Position numbers and translations under genes: made by a program. Of a DNA stretch of 64,000 nt, positions 24,769 to 33,988 are shown in pieces. Source of the DNA: Actinomadura atramentaria DSM 43919 (lineage in GTDB: Bacteria > Actinomycetota > Actinomycetes > Streptosporangiales > Streptosporangiaceae); contig NZ_KB907215.1 of the NCBI RefSeq assembly GCF_000381885.1, positions 240,454 to 304,453 of the forward strand, in the 5' to 3' direction. The notes under the pieces were generated by a model that was not told the DNA's origin, made no database searches, and was given only the letters and a program-made list of their open reading frames with translations. Within the stretch, counting starts at the first letter, position 1. Each line of letters opens with the position of its first letter.

Positions 24769-25143
24769 CTACTCCACCGCCTTGACGGACGAACGGGTAG
24801 GGGCGGGGCCGCTGGACGGGTTGATCGAGCGAATGTCCGCGAGCATCTTCTCGTCGGATTCGCGGTAGTTGTCCGCCATCTTGGACAACGCCGCCGCGAA
24901 CTCCGCGAGGTTGGAGACGAATTCGTCGTATAGGCGGGCGATGTTCCGATTTCCCGCCACCACGGTCGCGGCTAACGACTGGGCCGCATCCCACGTCCCG
25001 AACGCCGACGCCGGTACGTTGCCGCGCGACTCCACGTCGGAGACGCTCCCGCTACCCGTGAGCTGGTCGAGTTCGCGCTGCATCTTCTTGGCCACGTCCT
25101 TGATCTTGGCGTGGTCGTAGCGTGACGTGCCTGGTCCCGCCAT
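24769..25143 (-). CDS. WXG100/ESAT-6-like small secreted-type protein
   Basis: A 124-aa helical protein at the head of the cassette: YDHAKIKDVAKKMQRELDQL, then SAFGTWDAAQSLAATVVAGN, then EFAAALSKMADNYRESDEKM. The helix-turn(FGTW)-helix layout, absence of a signal peptide and the late YRESDE segment (close to the YxxxD/E export signal) fit the WXG100 superfamily. The ATG at 25143 has AAAGGTGAG a few nt upstream. The operon order WXG100, PPE-like, mycosin, helper, hydrolase, lipoprotein, membrane protein is continuous to 19050. Confidence 0.78.
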   Translation of the reverse strand: MAGPGTSRYDHAKIKDVAKKMQRELDQLTGSGSVSDVESRGNVPASAFGTWDAAQSLAATVVAGNRNIARLYDEFVSNLAEFAAALSKMADNYRESDEKMLADIRSINPSSGPAPTRSSVKAVE

Positions 25144-25325
25144 TGGCTCACCTTTCGGGCATGGGTGTGTCCGGGGAGCGCGGGGTCGACACGAATCCTT
25201 TACCGAGCGCGGGTGATCAGTCAAGTCGAATGGGAGCGGGGCGGGTTATGCATCGCTCCAGGCGGGCGTGGCGCCATGTTCGTGCGCTTCAGTGCAGAAG
25301 TGGACAGCACCCCCGCAAACGGAAA

Positions 25326-25366
25326 CACGGCCGCGTGATCCACGGGGATTCGATCACGCGGCCGTG
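25326..25366 (-). terminator. Hairpin terminator after the HtrA gene
   Basis: A perfect 15-bp stem (25326-25340 with 25352-25366) and 11-nt loop lie about 130 nt after the HtrA stop and upstream of the WXG100 gene. It would separate the two same-strand transcription units. Confidence 0.75.
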
Positions 25367-25494
25367 CTCTCCCATGCCGGGTCGCGCGGGGCCCGGCCCG
25401 GCCCCGCACGACCCTCATCACCGGTGGCGGCCGCTCGTCCGCCCGCTCCCCCCGGAGCCGTGACCGCGCGGGGCCACCGGTGAGTCCTGATGCC

Positions 25495-26415
<921 letters not shown>

Positions 26416-26618
26416 GTCGGTTCCCCCTGTTTGTCTTGCCTGCCTCCGAATATCGGTGACCCGTCTGAGTCGTCCCTGAGCCGTACCTGAACATCGCCTG
26501 AAGACGTGGACAGGGCGCGGTCCCCGGTCCGGCGGGAGCGGGGGCGCGCCCTGTGGGTCCAGCAGACCGCGCCGACCTGGAGACGGCCTGAAAGGACGCG
26601 CAACCTTCGCCGCACATG

Positions 26619-28064
26619 TCAGTCGAGCGGCAGGATCACCCGGAACACCGCGCCCTCGCCCGGCGACGACTCGACCTCGACGCGTCCGTCGTGGGCGGCG
26701 ACGAGCGCGGCGACGATGGCGAGCCCCAGCCCGGTGCCGCCCGCGGCGGCGCGCGTGCGGCCCTCGTCCGCCCGGTAGAACCGTTCGAAGACGCGTTCGC
26801 GCTGCTCGGGGCTCAGCCCGGGCCCCTGGTCGGCGACCTCGCAGACGGCGGCGGGCGCGCCCGCCAGCTCGCCGGGCCGCAGCCGCACCTCGATGGGCGT
26901 GTCCGCCGGGGTGTGGGCGACGGCGTTGTTGAGCAGGTTCGCCAGGACCTGCCGCAGCCGGGGCTCGTCCCCGAGCACCTGGTAGGCGACGCCGCCGTCC
27001 ACCGAAAGGTCGATGGAACGGTCCGGAGCGACGACGCGGGTGTCGCGGACGGCGTCCGCCGCGACCGCGAGCAGGTCCACCGGCCGCCGCTCGACGGGCC
27101 GCTGCCGGTCGAGCCGCGCCAGCAGCAGCAGGTCCTCGACGAGCAGCCCCATCCGGGACGCGGTGTCCTCGATCCGCCCGATGAGCCGGTCCAACTCCTC
27201 CGGGGACCGCGCCGCGCCCTGCCGGTACAGCTCGGCGAACCCGCGGATCGCGGTGAGCGGCGTCCGCAGTTCGTGGCTGGCGTCCGCGACGAACCGGCGC
27301 ATCCGCTCCTCGGACCGCCGCGCCGACGCCTCCGACACGGCGCGCGCGCCGAACGCGGCCTCGATCTGGCTGAGCATCCCGTTCAGCGCGAGCCCGAGCC
27401 GGCCGACCTCGGTGCGCGGGTCGGCGTCGGGGACGCGGCGCGACAGGTCCCCGGCGGCGATGGCCCCGGCGGTGTCCTCGATCTCGCGCAGCGGCCGCAG
27501 GCTCGCCGCGACCGCCCACACGCCGAGGATCGTGATGCCCGCGACGACGAGCACGCCGACGATCGCGTCGATCCCGGCGAGCCGCCCGACCGTCCGCTCG
27601 ACCTCCTGGAGGCTGACGGCCAGGACGAGCACGCTCCCGTCCGGCAATGGTTCGGCGATGACGCGCCAGGGCGTCCGGCCGCCGTCGGTGCCGGACGAGG
27701 TGAACGGCTCGCCCGTCCGCCCGTAGTCGCGCGCGGACAGCCGGGGCCGCCCGGCCGTCCCGAACGGCGGCGGATCGCCTTCGCGGACCTGCCCGTCCGT
27801 CCCCCGGACGGCGATGAACATCTCGCTCGGCAGCCGCACGTACACGCGGTCCTCGGCGGTGCCGAGCTGCGGAGCGACCTGCTTGACGGCGCGCGCGACG
27901 TTGTCGCGGAGCTGTTCGTCGGCGCGCCCGACCAGATAACTGCGCAGTACGCCCACGCTGGCGGTGCTCATGACGACGAGCCCGAGCGCGACGAGCAGCA
28001 GCACGCCCGCGATCAGCCGCACCCGCAGCGGCGTGCGGGCGGCGAGACGGCGCAGCGCGGTCAG
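26619..28064 (-). CDS. Sensor histidine kinase of a two-component system
   Basis: A membrane kinase of about 481 aa. Two transmembrane helices (LIAGVLLLVALGLVVMSTAS and IVGVLVVAGITILGVWAVAA) flank an extracytoplasmic sensor region; then come a HAMP domain, the phospho-acceptor H-box RRFVADASHELRTPLTAIRG, and the HATPase boxes (NLLNNAVAHT, DQGPGLSPEQ, GGTGLGLAIV). A GTG at 28022 would cut the family's usual LRRLAARTPLRVRLI lead-in. That lead-in is encoded upstream and begins at a CTG (28064) that overlaps the regulator's stop and has GGGAG before it. I therefore infer a CTG start. Ligand unknown. Confidence 0.9.
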   Translation of the reverse strand: MTALRRLAARTPLRVRLIAGVLLLVALGLVVMSTASVGVLRSYLVGRADEQLRDNVARAVKQVAPQLGTAEDRVYVRLPSEMFIAVRGTDGQVREGDPPPFGTAGRPRLSARDYGRTGEPFTSSGTDGGRTPWRVIAEPLPDGSVLVLAVSLQEVERTVGRLAGIDAIVGVLVVAGITILGVWAVAASLRPLREIEDTAGAIAAGDLSRRVPDADPRTEVGRLGLALNGMLSQIEAAFGARAVSEASARRSEERMRRFVADASHELRTPLTAIRGFAELYRQGAARSPEELDRLIGRIEDTASRMGLLVEDLLLLARLDRQRPVERRPVDLLAVAADAVRDTRVVAPDRSIDLSVDGGVAYQVLGDEPRLRQVLANLLNNAVAHTPADTPIEVRLRPGELAGAPAAVCEVADQGPGLSPEQRERVFERFYRADEGRTRAAAGGTGLGLAIVAALVAAHDGRVEVESSPGEGAVFRVILPLD

Positions 28065-28786
28065 GACGGGGGCTCCCGCAGGACGTACCCGACGCCGCGC
28101 AGCGTGTGGATCAGCCGGGGCTCGGCGTTGTCGACCTTGCGGCGCAGCGCGGACACGTAGGACTCGACGATCCCGGCGTCACCCCGGAAGTCGTAGTTCC
28201 AGACGTGGTCGAGGATCTGCGCCTTGGACAGGACGCGCCCCGCGTTCGCCATGAAGTACCGGAGCAGCTTGAACTCCGTCGGCGAGAGCTGGATGGCCGA
28301 GCCGCCGCGCCAGACCTCGTGCGACTCCTCGTCCAGCTCGACGTCGGCGAAGACCATGCGCGGCTGCGGCTCGGCGGCCCCGCCGCGGAACCGGCGCAGG
28401 ACGGCGCGGATGCGGGCGATGACCTCCTCCAGGCTGAACGGCTTGGTGACGTAGTCGTCGCCGCCGATGGTCAGGCCCTTGACGCGGTCCTGCACGGAGT
28501 CGCGCGCGGTGAGGAAGACGACGGGCGTGCGGTCGCCGCCGGAGCGCAGCCGCCGGGCGACGTCGAACCCGTCGATGTCGGGCAGCATCACGTCCAGGAC
28601 GATGAGGTCGGGCCGGTGCCGCCGGGCGGCCTGGACCGCGTCGGCGCCGCTCGTCGCGGTGACGACGTCGAAGCCGGTGAAGCGCAGGCTTCCGGCGAGC
28701 AGTTCCAGGATGTTGGGCTCGTCCTCGACGACGAGCAGCCGCGCCTCCGGCGTCCGGCCGCCCGCCGAGCCCGTGGTCTCGGCCAA
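28061..28786 (-). CDS. OmpR-family response regulator
   Basis: A 241-aa regulator. The receiver has the acidic pair in LLVVEDEPNILELL, the phospho-accepting Asp in DLIVLDVMLPDIDGFD, and the Lys in GGDDYVTKPFSLEE. The C-terminal winged helix reads LSPTEFKLLRYFMANAGRVL, IVESYVSALRRKVD and HTLRGVGYVLREP. The TTG at 28786 follows AAGGGGGA and gives MAETTGSAGG; the in-frame ATGs at 28804/28807 lack a ribosome site but cannot be excluded. Coupled to the kinase gene downstream and probably controlling the HtrA-like protease beyond it. Confidence 0.93.
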   Translation of the reverse strand: MAETTGSAGGRTPEARLLVVEDEPNILELLAGSLRFTGFDVVTATSGADAVQAARRHRPDLIVLDVMLPDIDGFDVARRLRSGGDRTPVVFLTARDSVQDRVKGLTIGGDDYVTKPFSLEEVIARIRAVLRRFRGGAAEPQPRMVFADVELDEESHEVWRGGSAIQLSPTEFKLLRYFMANAGRVLSKAQILDHVWNYDFRGDAGIVESYVSALRRKVDNAEPRLIHTLRGVGYVLREPPS

Positions 28787-28915
28787 TGGTCCCCCTTCTC
28801 CCATCATGGCAAAGGCTGCCACGGGAACCTGAAGGGAGCCTGACCGCGAGCTGGAAGCGGCCGTCCCCGGCACCGCCGGGAGGAGTGCGGCGCCGGGGAC
28901 GGACGTTCGTGGGGG

Positions 28916-29986
28916 TCAGCCGAAGTACTCGATGAACGGGACGCGCTTGGACCCGGTGCTCGCGGTCCCGACGCTCGCGACGCCCGTCGTGCCCGGGCGG
29001 GCGTCGGCGTCCGCGACGGCGAGCGTGCCGGAGCGCGCCGGGCCGTACACCGTCGTCCACGCGGTGCCGCTGTAGTGGTAGTAGGTCGCCTTGCCGGACG
29101 ACGTCGCGGGCGTGACGATCGCGCCGGACTTGCCGTCCGACGACAGGCCCGCCGGGGTCTGCGAGCCGGGCGTGTTCGCCGTCTTCCACGTCGTGCCGTC
29201 GTAACGCAGCAGCGCGTTGGTGGACTGCGAGTTCTGCTTGGCGCGCAGGACGTAGACGTTGGTGGCGGAGTTGGCGACGATCCGCGTGAAGACGGCGCGG
29301 TTCGTCGGGGTGCCCATCGAGCCGGGCACCTTGATCTGCTTCCAGGTCTTGCCGTCGTAGTGGACGACCAGGCCGGTGACGCCGGTGCCGTTGCTGGTCG
29401 TCCCGGCGAGCCACACGTCGCTCTTGGAGCGGACGTCCACCGCGACGATCGAGGTGGACGCGGGCAGCGTCACCTTGGCGTCCGTCCAGGCGGAGCCCGT
29501 CCAGCGCAGCACCGACGCGGGGCCGCCCGAGCTGACGTCGATGCCGGTGACGGAGTAGGCGGTGCCGTCCGCGGCGGCGGACACCTGCGTCGGCAGCCCC
29601 ACCATCGGGTAGCTCGCCGTCGCCCACTTCGTGCCGTTCCAGTACAGGCTGACCGGGCCGGTGAGGTTGAAGCCGACGATCCACGCCTTGCTCGCGCTCG
29701 CCGCGGCGACGTCGGTCGGGGTGAAGCCGACCGGGCTCGTCTGCGCCTTCCACGCCGACCCGTCCCAGCGGACGATCCGCGCGGTCGGCGACCACAGCGC
29801 GCCGCTCGACCCGACGGCCCAGCCGGCGCTCTTGCTCGCGAAGTCGACGCGGTCCAGGCTGCCGTCGTAGTTCAGGGCCGTGCTGGCGATGTTCCGCCAG
29901 CCCGCCGCCAGCGCGGGCGGCGCGAGCAGCACCCCGGTGCCGAGGGCGAGGGCGGTGGCCCCGGCGAGCAGCGCGTTGCGTCTCAT
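28916..29986 (-). CDS. Secreted tryptophan-repeat protein (propeller-like)
   Basis: A 356-aa secreted protein. The signal peptide is RRNALLAGATALALGTGVLL followed by APPALAA. The mature part consists of six or seven repeats of a WDGSAWK-type unit: RIVRWDGSAWKAQTS, LYWNGTKWATAS, VLRWTGSAWTDAKV, VVHYDGKTWKQIKV, LLRYDGTTWKTANT and YYHYSGTAWTTVYG. This periodic pattern suggests a beta-propeller, a common secreted or binding fold; no catalytic residues stand out. GGGGAG lies 8 nt before the ATG. It is on the same strand as, and about 130 nt upstream of, the response regulator. Confidence 0.8.
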   Translation of the reverse strand: MRRNALLAGATALALGTGVLLAPPALAAGWRNIASTALNYDGSLDRVDFASKSAGWAVGSSGALWSPTARIVRWDGSAWKAQTSPVGFTPTDVAAASASKAWIVGFNLTGPVSLYWNGTKWATASYPMVGLPTQVSAAADGTAYSVTGIDVSSGGPASVLRWTGSAWTDAKVTLPASTSIVAVDVRSKSDVWLAGTTSNGTGVTGLVVHYDGKTWKQIKVPGSMGTPTNRAVFTRIVANSATNVYVLRAKQNSQSTNALLRYDGTTWKTANTPGSQTPAGLSSDGKSGAIVTPATSSGKATYYHYSGTAWTTVYGPARSGTLAVADADARPGTTGVASVGTASTGSKRVPFIEYFG

Positions 29987-30083
29987 CAATCGTCTCCCCA
30001 AGCTCAGATCCCGACGACGCAAAAGAGTACGGGAAGACTTACCCGCGGGTAAGAGGCGGCTTATGCCGAAGTGATGAAAACAG

Positions 30084-30120
30084 GAACGCCCGGAGGCGGC
30101 GCTCCTGCCTCCGGGCGTTC
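30084..30120 (-). terminator. Hairpin terminator after the crotonase gene
   Basis: A perfect 14-bp stem (30084-30097 with 30107-30120) and a 9-nt loop begin 12 nt after the crotonase stop codon. It ends the SDR-crotonase operon. Confidence 0.85.
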
Positions 30121-30132
30121 TGAAGGGTGCGG

Positions 30133-30897
30133 TTACTCGCCCTTCCAGACGGGCTTGCGCTTCTCGGCGAACGCCGCCGGGCCCTCCATCGCGTCGGCCG
30201 AGCCGAACACCGGGAGGACGATCTCCTGCTGCTTGGCGAACGCCTCGTCGGCGGACCAGTCGGCGGACTCGACGATGACCTTCTTCGTCGCGGCCAGCGC
30301 CAGCGGCGCGTTCTCCGCGACCTTGAGGGCCAGCTCCTTCGCCGCCGCGAGCGCGCCGCCGGACTCGGTGAGCCGGTTGACGAAGCCCAGCTCCGCCATC
30401 CGCTCCGCCGGGTACTTGTCGCCGGTCAGCGCGATCTCCATCGCGATGTGGAACGGGATGCGCTGCGGGAGCCGCAGCAGCCCGCCGCCCGCCGCGACCA
30501 GGCCGCGCTTGGGCTCGGGCAGCCCGAACTGGGCGTCCTTCGCCGCGACGACCATGTCGCACGACAGCGCGACCTCGCAGCCGCCGGCCAGCGCGTAGCC
30601 CTCGACCGCCGCGATCAGCGGCTTGGCCGACGGGCGCTCCACGATCCCCGCGAACCCGCGGCCCTCCACGACCGGGTTGTCGCCGGTCAGGAAGCCCTTG
30701 AGGTCCATGCCCGCGCAGAACGTGCCGCCCGCGCCGGTGAGGATGCCGATCGACAGGTCCTTGCGGGAGTCCAGCTCGTCCAGCGCCGCCGCGATGCCCT
30801 TCGCCACCTCGCCGTTGACGGCGTTGCGGGCCTCCGGGCGGTTGATCGTGATGATGAGGACGGCGCCGTCCTCCTCGGTGAGAACAGCCTCGGACAT
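30133..30897 (-). CDS. Enoyl-CoA hydratase/isomerase (crotonase) family protein
   Basis: A 254-aa cytoplasmic crotonase. Family landmarks include INRPEARNAVNGEVAKGIAA, the oxyanion-hole region GAGGTFCAGMDLKGFLTGDN, and AAVEGYALAGGCEVALSCDM. The catalytic-site positions read LPEPKRGLVAAGGGLLRLPQ, with the first Glu after LP present and Gly where a second Glu is seen in true hydratases, so isomerase or another crotonase activity is possible. ATG at 30897 gives MSEAVLTEEDGAVLIITINR. It follows the SDR gene by 8 nt; together they suggest a fatty-acid or related acyl-CoA beta-oxidation step. Confidence 0.9.
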   Translation of the reverse strand: MSEAVLTEEDGAVLIITINRPEARNAVNGEVAKGIAAALDELDSRKDLSIGILTGAGGTFCAGMDLKGFLTGDNPVVEGRGFAGIVERPSAKPLIAAVEGYALAGGCEVALSCDMVVAAKDAQFGLPEPKRGLVAAGGGLLRLPQRIPFHIAMEIALTGDKYPAERMAELGFVNRLTESGGALAAAKELALKVAENAPLALAATKKVIVESADWSADEAFAKQQEIVLPVFGSADAMEGPAAFAEKRKPVWKGE

Positions 30898-30905
30898 TCA
30901 GTGCC

Positions 30906-31679
30906 TCACTTCGGCTGGAAGCGGATGCCGCCGTCGAACCGGATGGTCTCGCCGTTCATGTAGTCGTTCTCGATCAGCGAGACGACCAGGTGGGCGAACT
31001 CCGACGCCTTGCCCATGCGCTTGGGGAACGGCACCGGCGCGGCCAGCTTGGCCTTGAACGCCTCGGCGGCCTCGCCCTCGCCGTAGATCGGCGTGTCGAT
31101 GATGCCGGGGCAGATGGTGTTGACCCGGACGCCGATGGCGGCGAGGTCGCGGGCGGCGGGCAGCGTCATGCCGACGATGCCGCCCTTGGACGCGGAGTAG
31201 GCGATCTGCCCGGTCTGGCCCTCCAGCGCCGCGACGGAGGCCGTGTTGATGACGACGCCGCGCAGGCCGTCGGCGTCGGCGGGCTCGGTCTTGGCGATGG
31301 CCGCGGCGCCGAGGCGCAGCAGGTTGAAGGTGCCGATCAGGTTGATCTGGACGACCTTCTCGAAGGTGGCCAGGTCGTGCGGGTTGCCGTTGCGGTCGAC
31401 CGTGCGGGTCGCCCAGCCGATGCCGGCGCTGCTCACGATGACGCGCAGCGGGGCGCCGGTGTCGACGGCGGCCTGGACGGCGGCCTGCACCTGCGCCTCG
31501 TCGGACACGTCGGTCTTGACGAACACGCCGCCGATCTCGTCCGCGAGGGCCTTGCCCTTGTCCTCGTTGAGGTCGGCCACGACTACCTTGGCGCCGTCGG
31601 CGGCGAGGGCGCGGACGGTGGCCTCACCGAGACCGCTCGCACCACCGGAGACGACGGCGGAAACTCCGTTCAGGTCCAT
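30906..31679 (-). CDS. Short-chain dehydrogenase, 3-hydroxyacyl-CoA dehydrogenase type
   Basis: A 257-aa NAD(P)-dependent SDR resembling HSD10/3-hydroxyacyl-CoA dehydrogenases. The nucleotide motif is VVSGGASGLGEATVRALAAD, with an acidic VVVADLNED that favours NAD. The catalytic Ser is in VVINTASVAALEGQTGQIAY and the YxxxK in AYSASKGGIVG. The C-terminus ENDYMNGETIRFDGGIRFQP is family-typical. ATG at 31679 has AAGG 9 nt upstream; an ATG three codons earlier is too close to that site. It precedes the crotonase by 8 nt. Confidence 0.92.
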   Translation of the reverse strand: MDLNGVSAVVSGGASGLGEATVRALAADGAKVVVADLNEDKGKALADEIGGVFVKTDVSDEAQVQAAVQAAVDTGAPLRVIVSSAGIGWATRTVDRNGNPHDLATFEKVVQINLIGTFNLLRLGAAAIAKTEPADADGLRGVVINTASVAALEGQTGQIAYSASKGGIVGMTLPAARDLAAIGVRVNTICPGIIDTPIYGEGEAAEAFKAKLAAPVPFPKRMGKASEFAHLVVSLIENDYMNGETIRFDGGIRFQPK

Positions 31680-32937
31680 AAGCAGCACCTTACGTCAGGG
31701 ACCGAATGTGGTTCGGGTGATGTTACCCACAGGTCACAATACGGGGAATGTTTTCGCGCTCCGACATCCGGGTGGCCCCGCCCGGACCCGCGCCGCACCG
31801 CGCCGCGCCCGCCCGCGCCCGGCGGCCCGGACGACCCGGCGCGGGCTGAGTAATACCCGTCCGGTCCTCGGCCGATTCCTGGCAACGGGCGAGTACGCCC
31901 AGCCGAGGGCGCCGTGACGAAGACCTCCCGCGCCGCCTTGCACCCGACGCGCGACGCGCGCCCCTACCCCGCGCACGTGCCGACGGCGGGCGGCGGGTGG
32001 CGGGTGGCGGAGCAGATCGTGGAACGTTCCGTCAACCTTTGAACACCGACCGGAAACCGCCATGCGCGGATCGTGCGTCCGGAGAAGGAACCGGGCGGCC
32101 GTCTTTGATCACCGGCGCACATTTCCGGAATTCTTTCGGCGCGGTGGCCACGTCCGGCCTCGGATCGCGGTGAACCGCCGGACCCGGCATGGCCGAGATC
32201 ACACGCCGGTAAAGCATCAACCTTTATGTCCGAAATCTTGTAACAGTGCGTAGTCGTCGGATACAGATCACGGAACGGCCAAGCCTTCCGATGAGACATG
32301 CGCCACGTTCCGGCCAGCAACATCTACCCGCGGAGTGAGTCCGCCGTCCCCGCGCGGACCCCGGCGGCGGCTACCCGACGTGATCAACTCCGCCGCCCGG
32401 ACGGCCCGCGAATTGCTCACCCCGAGGCCACACAAACCGTACAGAACGGCCATTCACGGCTCTCTGTGACCCAGATCACGGAGCCGAGATCAGCCCAGGC
32501 AGCGCCGGGAACGCGGACCCCGGCGGGCCCCGCGCCGCCCCGGAAAACACCGTCCGTGATTTGCCAGATATCCCGGCCTATGGCTACGTTCCTGGCGATC
32601 CCTGCGGCACGGGCCGCCCGACAACGCCGTCGACAGGTCCCTCGCCAGAGACGCGAGGCAACCTCGGCAGAGGCCCGGCATCGCCGCCGATCACAACAGA
32701 AGAGCACCACCGACGCGCGAGAAGCGGCGCCCCGACCATCGCCGCCGCGTCGGCAGCCGCGTCCGTGCGGTCAGGAAGCACGGAGCCGGTACCGCGAGCC
32801 CGGCGTCCCGCCGTCCCGTCCCTGGGCGGCGCGACGGACCCGAGCCGCGTCGCGACCACCGCAAGCCGTCCCGGGCACAGCCCTGCCCGGGTGGCCGGCC
32901 GCGCCGGTAGGCACCGCCCGCTAGGTCAGGAGTCGTC
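31680..32937. other. Long gene-free region: SDR promoter and NlpC/P60 leader
   Basis: About 1250 bp with no credible gene. The left end must contain the promoter of the SDR-crotonase operon; TGTGACCTGTGGGTAACA is seen on the minus strand near 31720-31740. The right 600 bp lead into the NlpC/P60 gene and carry a CRP-like site. Part of the region (32040-32300) is less GC-rich than average. Frames here read as basic, patternless peptides. Confidence 0.55.
32465..32480. promoter_or_regulatory. CRP-like palindromic site upstream of the NlpC/P60 gene
   Basis: TGTGACCCAGATCACG matches the CRP/Cmr half-site arrangement TGTGA-N6-TCACA with one mismatch. It lies about 460 nt upstream of the cell-wall hydrolase start. 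In actinobacteria CRP homologues control some cell-wall hydrolase genes such as rpfA. The distance implies a long leader or a role in an unseen promoter. Confidence 0.5.
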
Positions 32938-33513
32938 CTGCATACCCCCCGATTCACCGCGAACACCCATGCCCGCACGTTCCGCGCCCGGATCGCGACG
33001 GCCGCCACGGCCGCGCTGCTCGGCGCGGGGGCCCTGGTGGCGATCGGCGCCTCGGACGGCGCGGACGCCGCCCCGACGACGGCCGCGCCGCGGTTCGCGC
33101 CCGTCGCGGCCAAGACGAAGATCTCGGCGGCGAAGAAGGCGAAGCAGCGCAAGCGCGCCGACTACGCCGTGAAGTACGCCTACAAGCAGATCGGCGACAA
33201 GTACCGCTACGGGGCGACCGGCCCTGGTTCGTGGGACTGCTCCGGACTCGCGGGCGGCTCGTGGCGCAAGGCCGGCGTCAAGCTTCCCCGCACGACGCAG
33301 CAGATCTACCGCGCGGTCAAGTACAAGGTGTCGTGGAAGGGCGCCGTGAAGGGCGACCTGCTGTTCTTCTACGGCGGACGGTCGCACGTCGGCATCTACG
33401 TCGGCCACGGCTACATGATCCACGCGCCCAGCTCCGGCAAGCGCGTCAAGAAGATCAAGCTCACGAGCTACTACAAGCGCAACTTCAGCGGCGCCGTCCG
33501 GCCCGGGTACTGA
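32938..33513 (+). CDS. Secreted NlpC/P60 peptidoglycan endopeptidase
   Basis: A 191-aa secreted cell-wall hydrolase. The start is a probable CTG at 32938, 5 nt after AGGAG. It restores a full signal peptide (RTFRARIATAATAALLGAGA, LVAIGASDGADAAP) that the GTG at 33037 would cut off. The catalytic domain (residues about 78-191) has the nucleophile in GSWDCSGLAGGSW, His in RSHVGIYVGHGYMIHA, and a second polar His in the same segment. These enzymes cut the D-Glu-meso-DAP bond in stem peptides. A basic Lys-rich linker (KTKISAAKKAKQRKRADYAV) separates signal and domain. A very strong terminator follows. Confidence 0.88.
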   Translation: MHTPRFTANTHARTFRARIATAATAALLGAGALVAIGASDGADAAPTTAAPRFAPVAAKTKISAAKKAKQRKRADYAVKYAYKQIGDKYRYGATGPGSWDCSGLAGGSWRKAGVKLPRTTQQIYRAVKYKVSWKGAVKGDLLFFYGGRSHVGIYVGHGYMIHAPSSGKRVKKIKLTSYYKRNFSGAVRPGY

Positions 33514-33530
33514 CCCGCCGGAGCGCCGAC

Positions 33531-33576
33531 GTGCGAGCGGCCCGGAACCCGGTGCGGGGTTCCGGGCCGCTCGCAC
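33531..33576. terminator. Strong 20-bp hairpin terminator
   Basis: A perfect 20-bp stem (33531-33550 with 33557-33576) and 6-nt loop start 17 nt after the NlpC/P60 stop. It lies between this gene and the convergent Old Yellow Enzyme remnant and could end transcription from both sides. Confidence 0.92.
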
Positions 33577-33592
33577 GCGCGGGCGGACGCGG

Positions 33593-33988
33593 TCACGCGC
33601 CGTCGACCGCCGGGTAGTCGGTGTAGCCCCGGTGGTCGCCCCCGAAGAACGACGCCCGGTCCGCCGCGTTGTAGGGACCGCCCGCCCGGACGCGCTCGGG
33701 CAGGTCCGGGTTGGCGAGCCACAGTTCCCCGAACACGGCGGCGTCGGCGGTGCCGTCCGTCACCGCGTCCGCGCCGAGCTCCGGCCGCGACGGGAAGTCC
33801 TCGGGCGTCGGGTGCGCGTTCAGCAGCAGCGTTCCGGGCCACGCCGCGCGGAGTCGCCGCGTCCGCGCCCGGTCGCCCAGCTCGAAGATGTGGAGATAGG
33901 CGAGCCCGTACGGGGCGACGGCCGCGAGGAGCGCTCCGTAGAGCTCGTCGGTGTCGCTCTCGCTGAGGCCGTAGTTTGAAGGGGTGCT
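33593..33988 (-). pseudogene. C-terminal remnant of an Old Yellow Enzyme (alkene reductase)
   Basis: An open minus-strand frame of 131 codons with no start codon. It reads YGLSESDTDELYGALLAAVA, PYGLAYLHIFELGDR, TLLLNAHPTPEDFPSRPELG, DAVTDGTADAAVFGELWLAN, PDLPERVRAGGPYNAADRAS, then GYTDYPAVDGA and stop. This is the last third of an OYE/NemA-type flavin-dependent ene-reductase, including the FGxxxxANPDLPxR signature. The first ~230 residues are missing. The frame is closed by a TAG at 33989-33991, inside the LAL regulator's first codons, so the breakpoint coincides with the start of that gene. Almost certainly non-functional. Confidence 0.85.

Noticed and set aside
32300-32937. ydaO-type c-di-AMP riboswitch before the NlpC/P60 gene
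   Set aside because: Only one short fragment (CCGGTAGGC) recalls the motif. The other conserved blocks were not found by eye, so it is listed as a test, not a feature.
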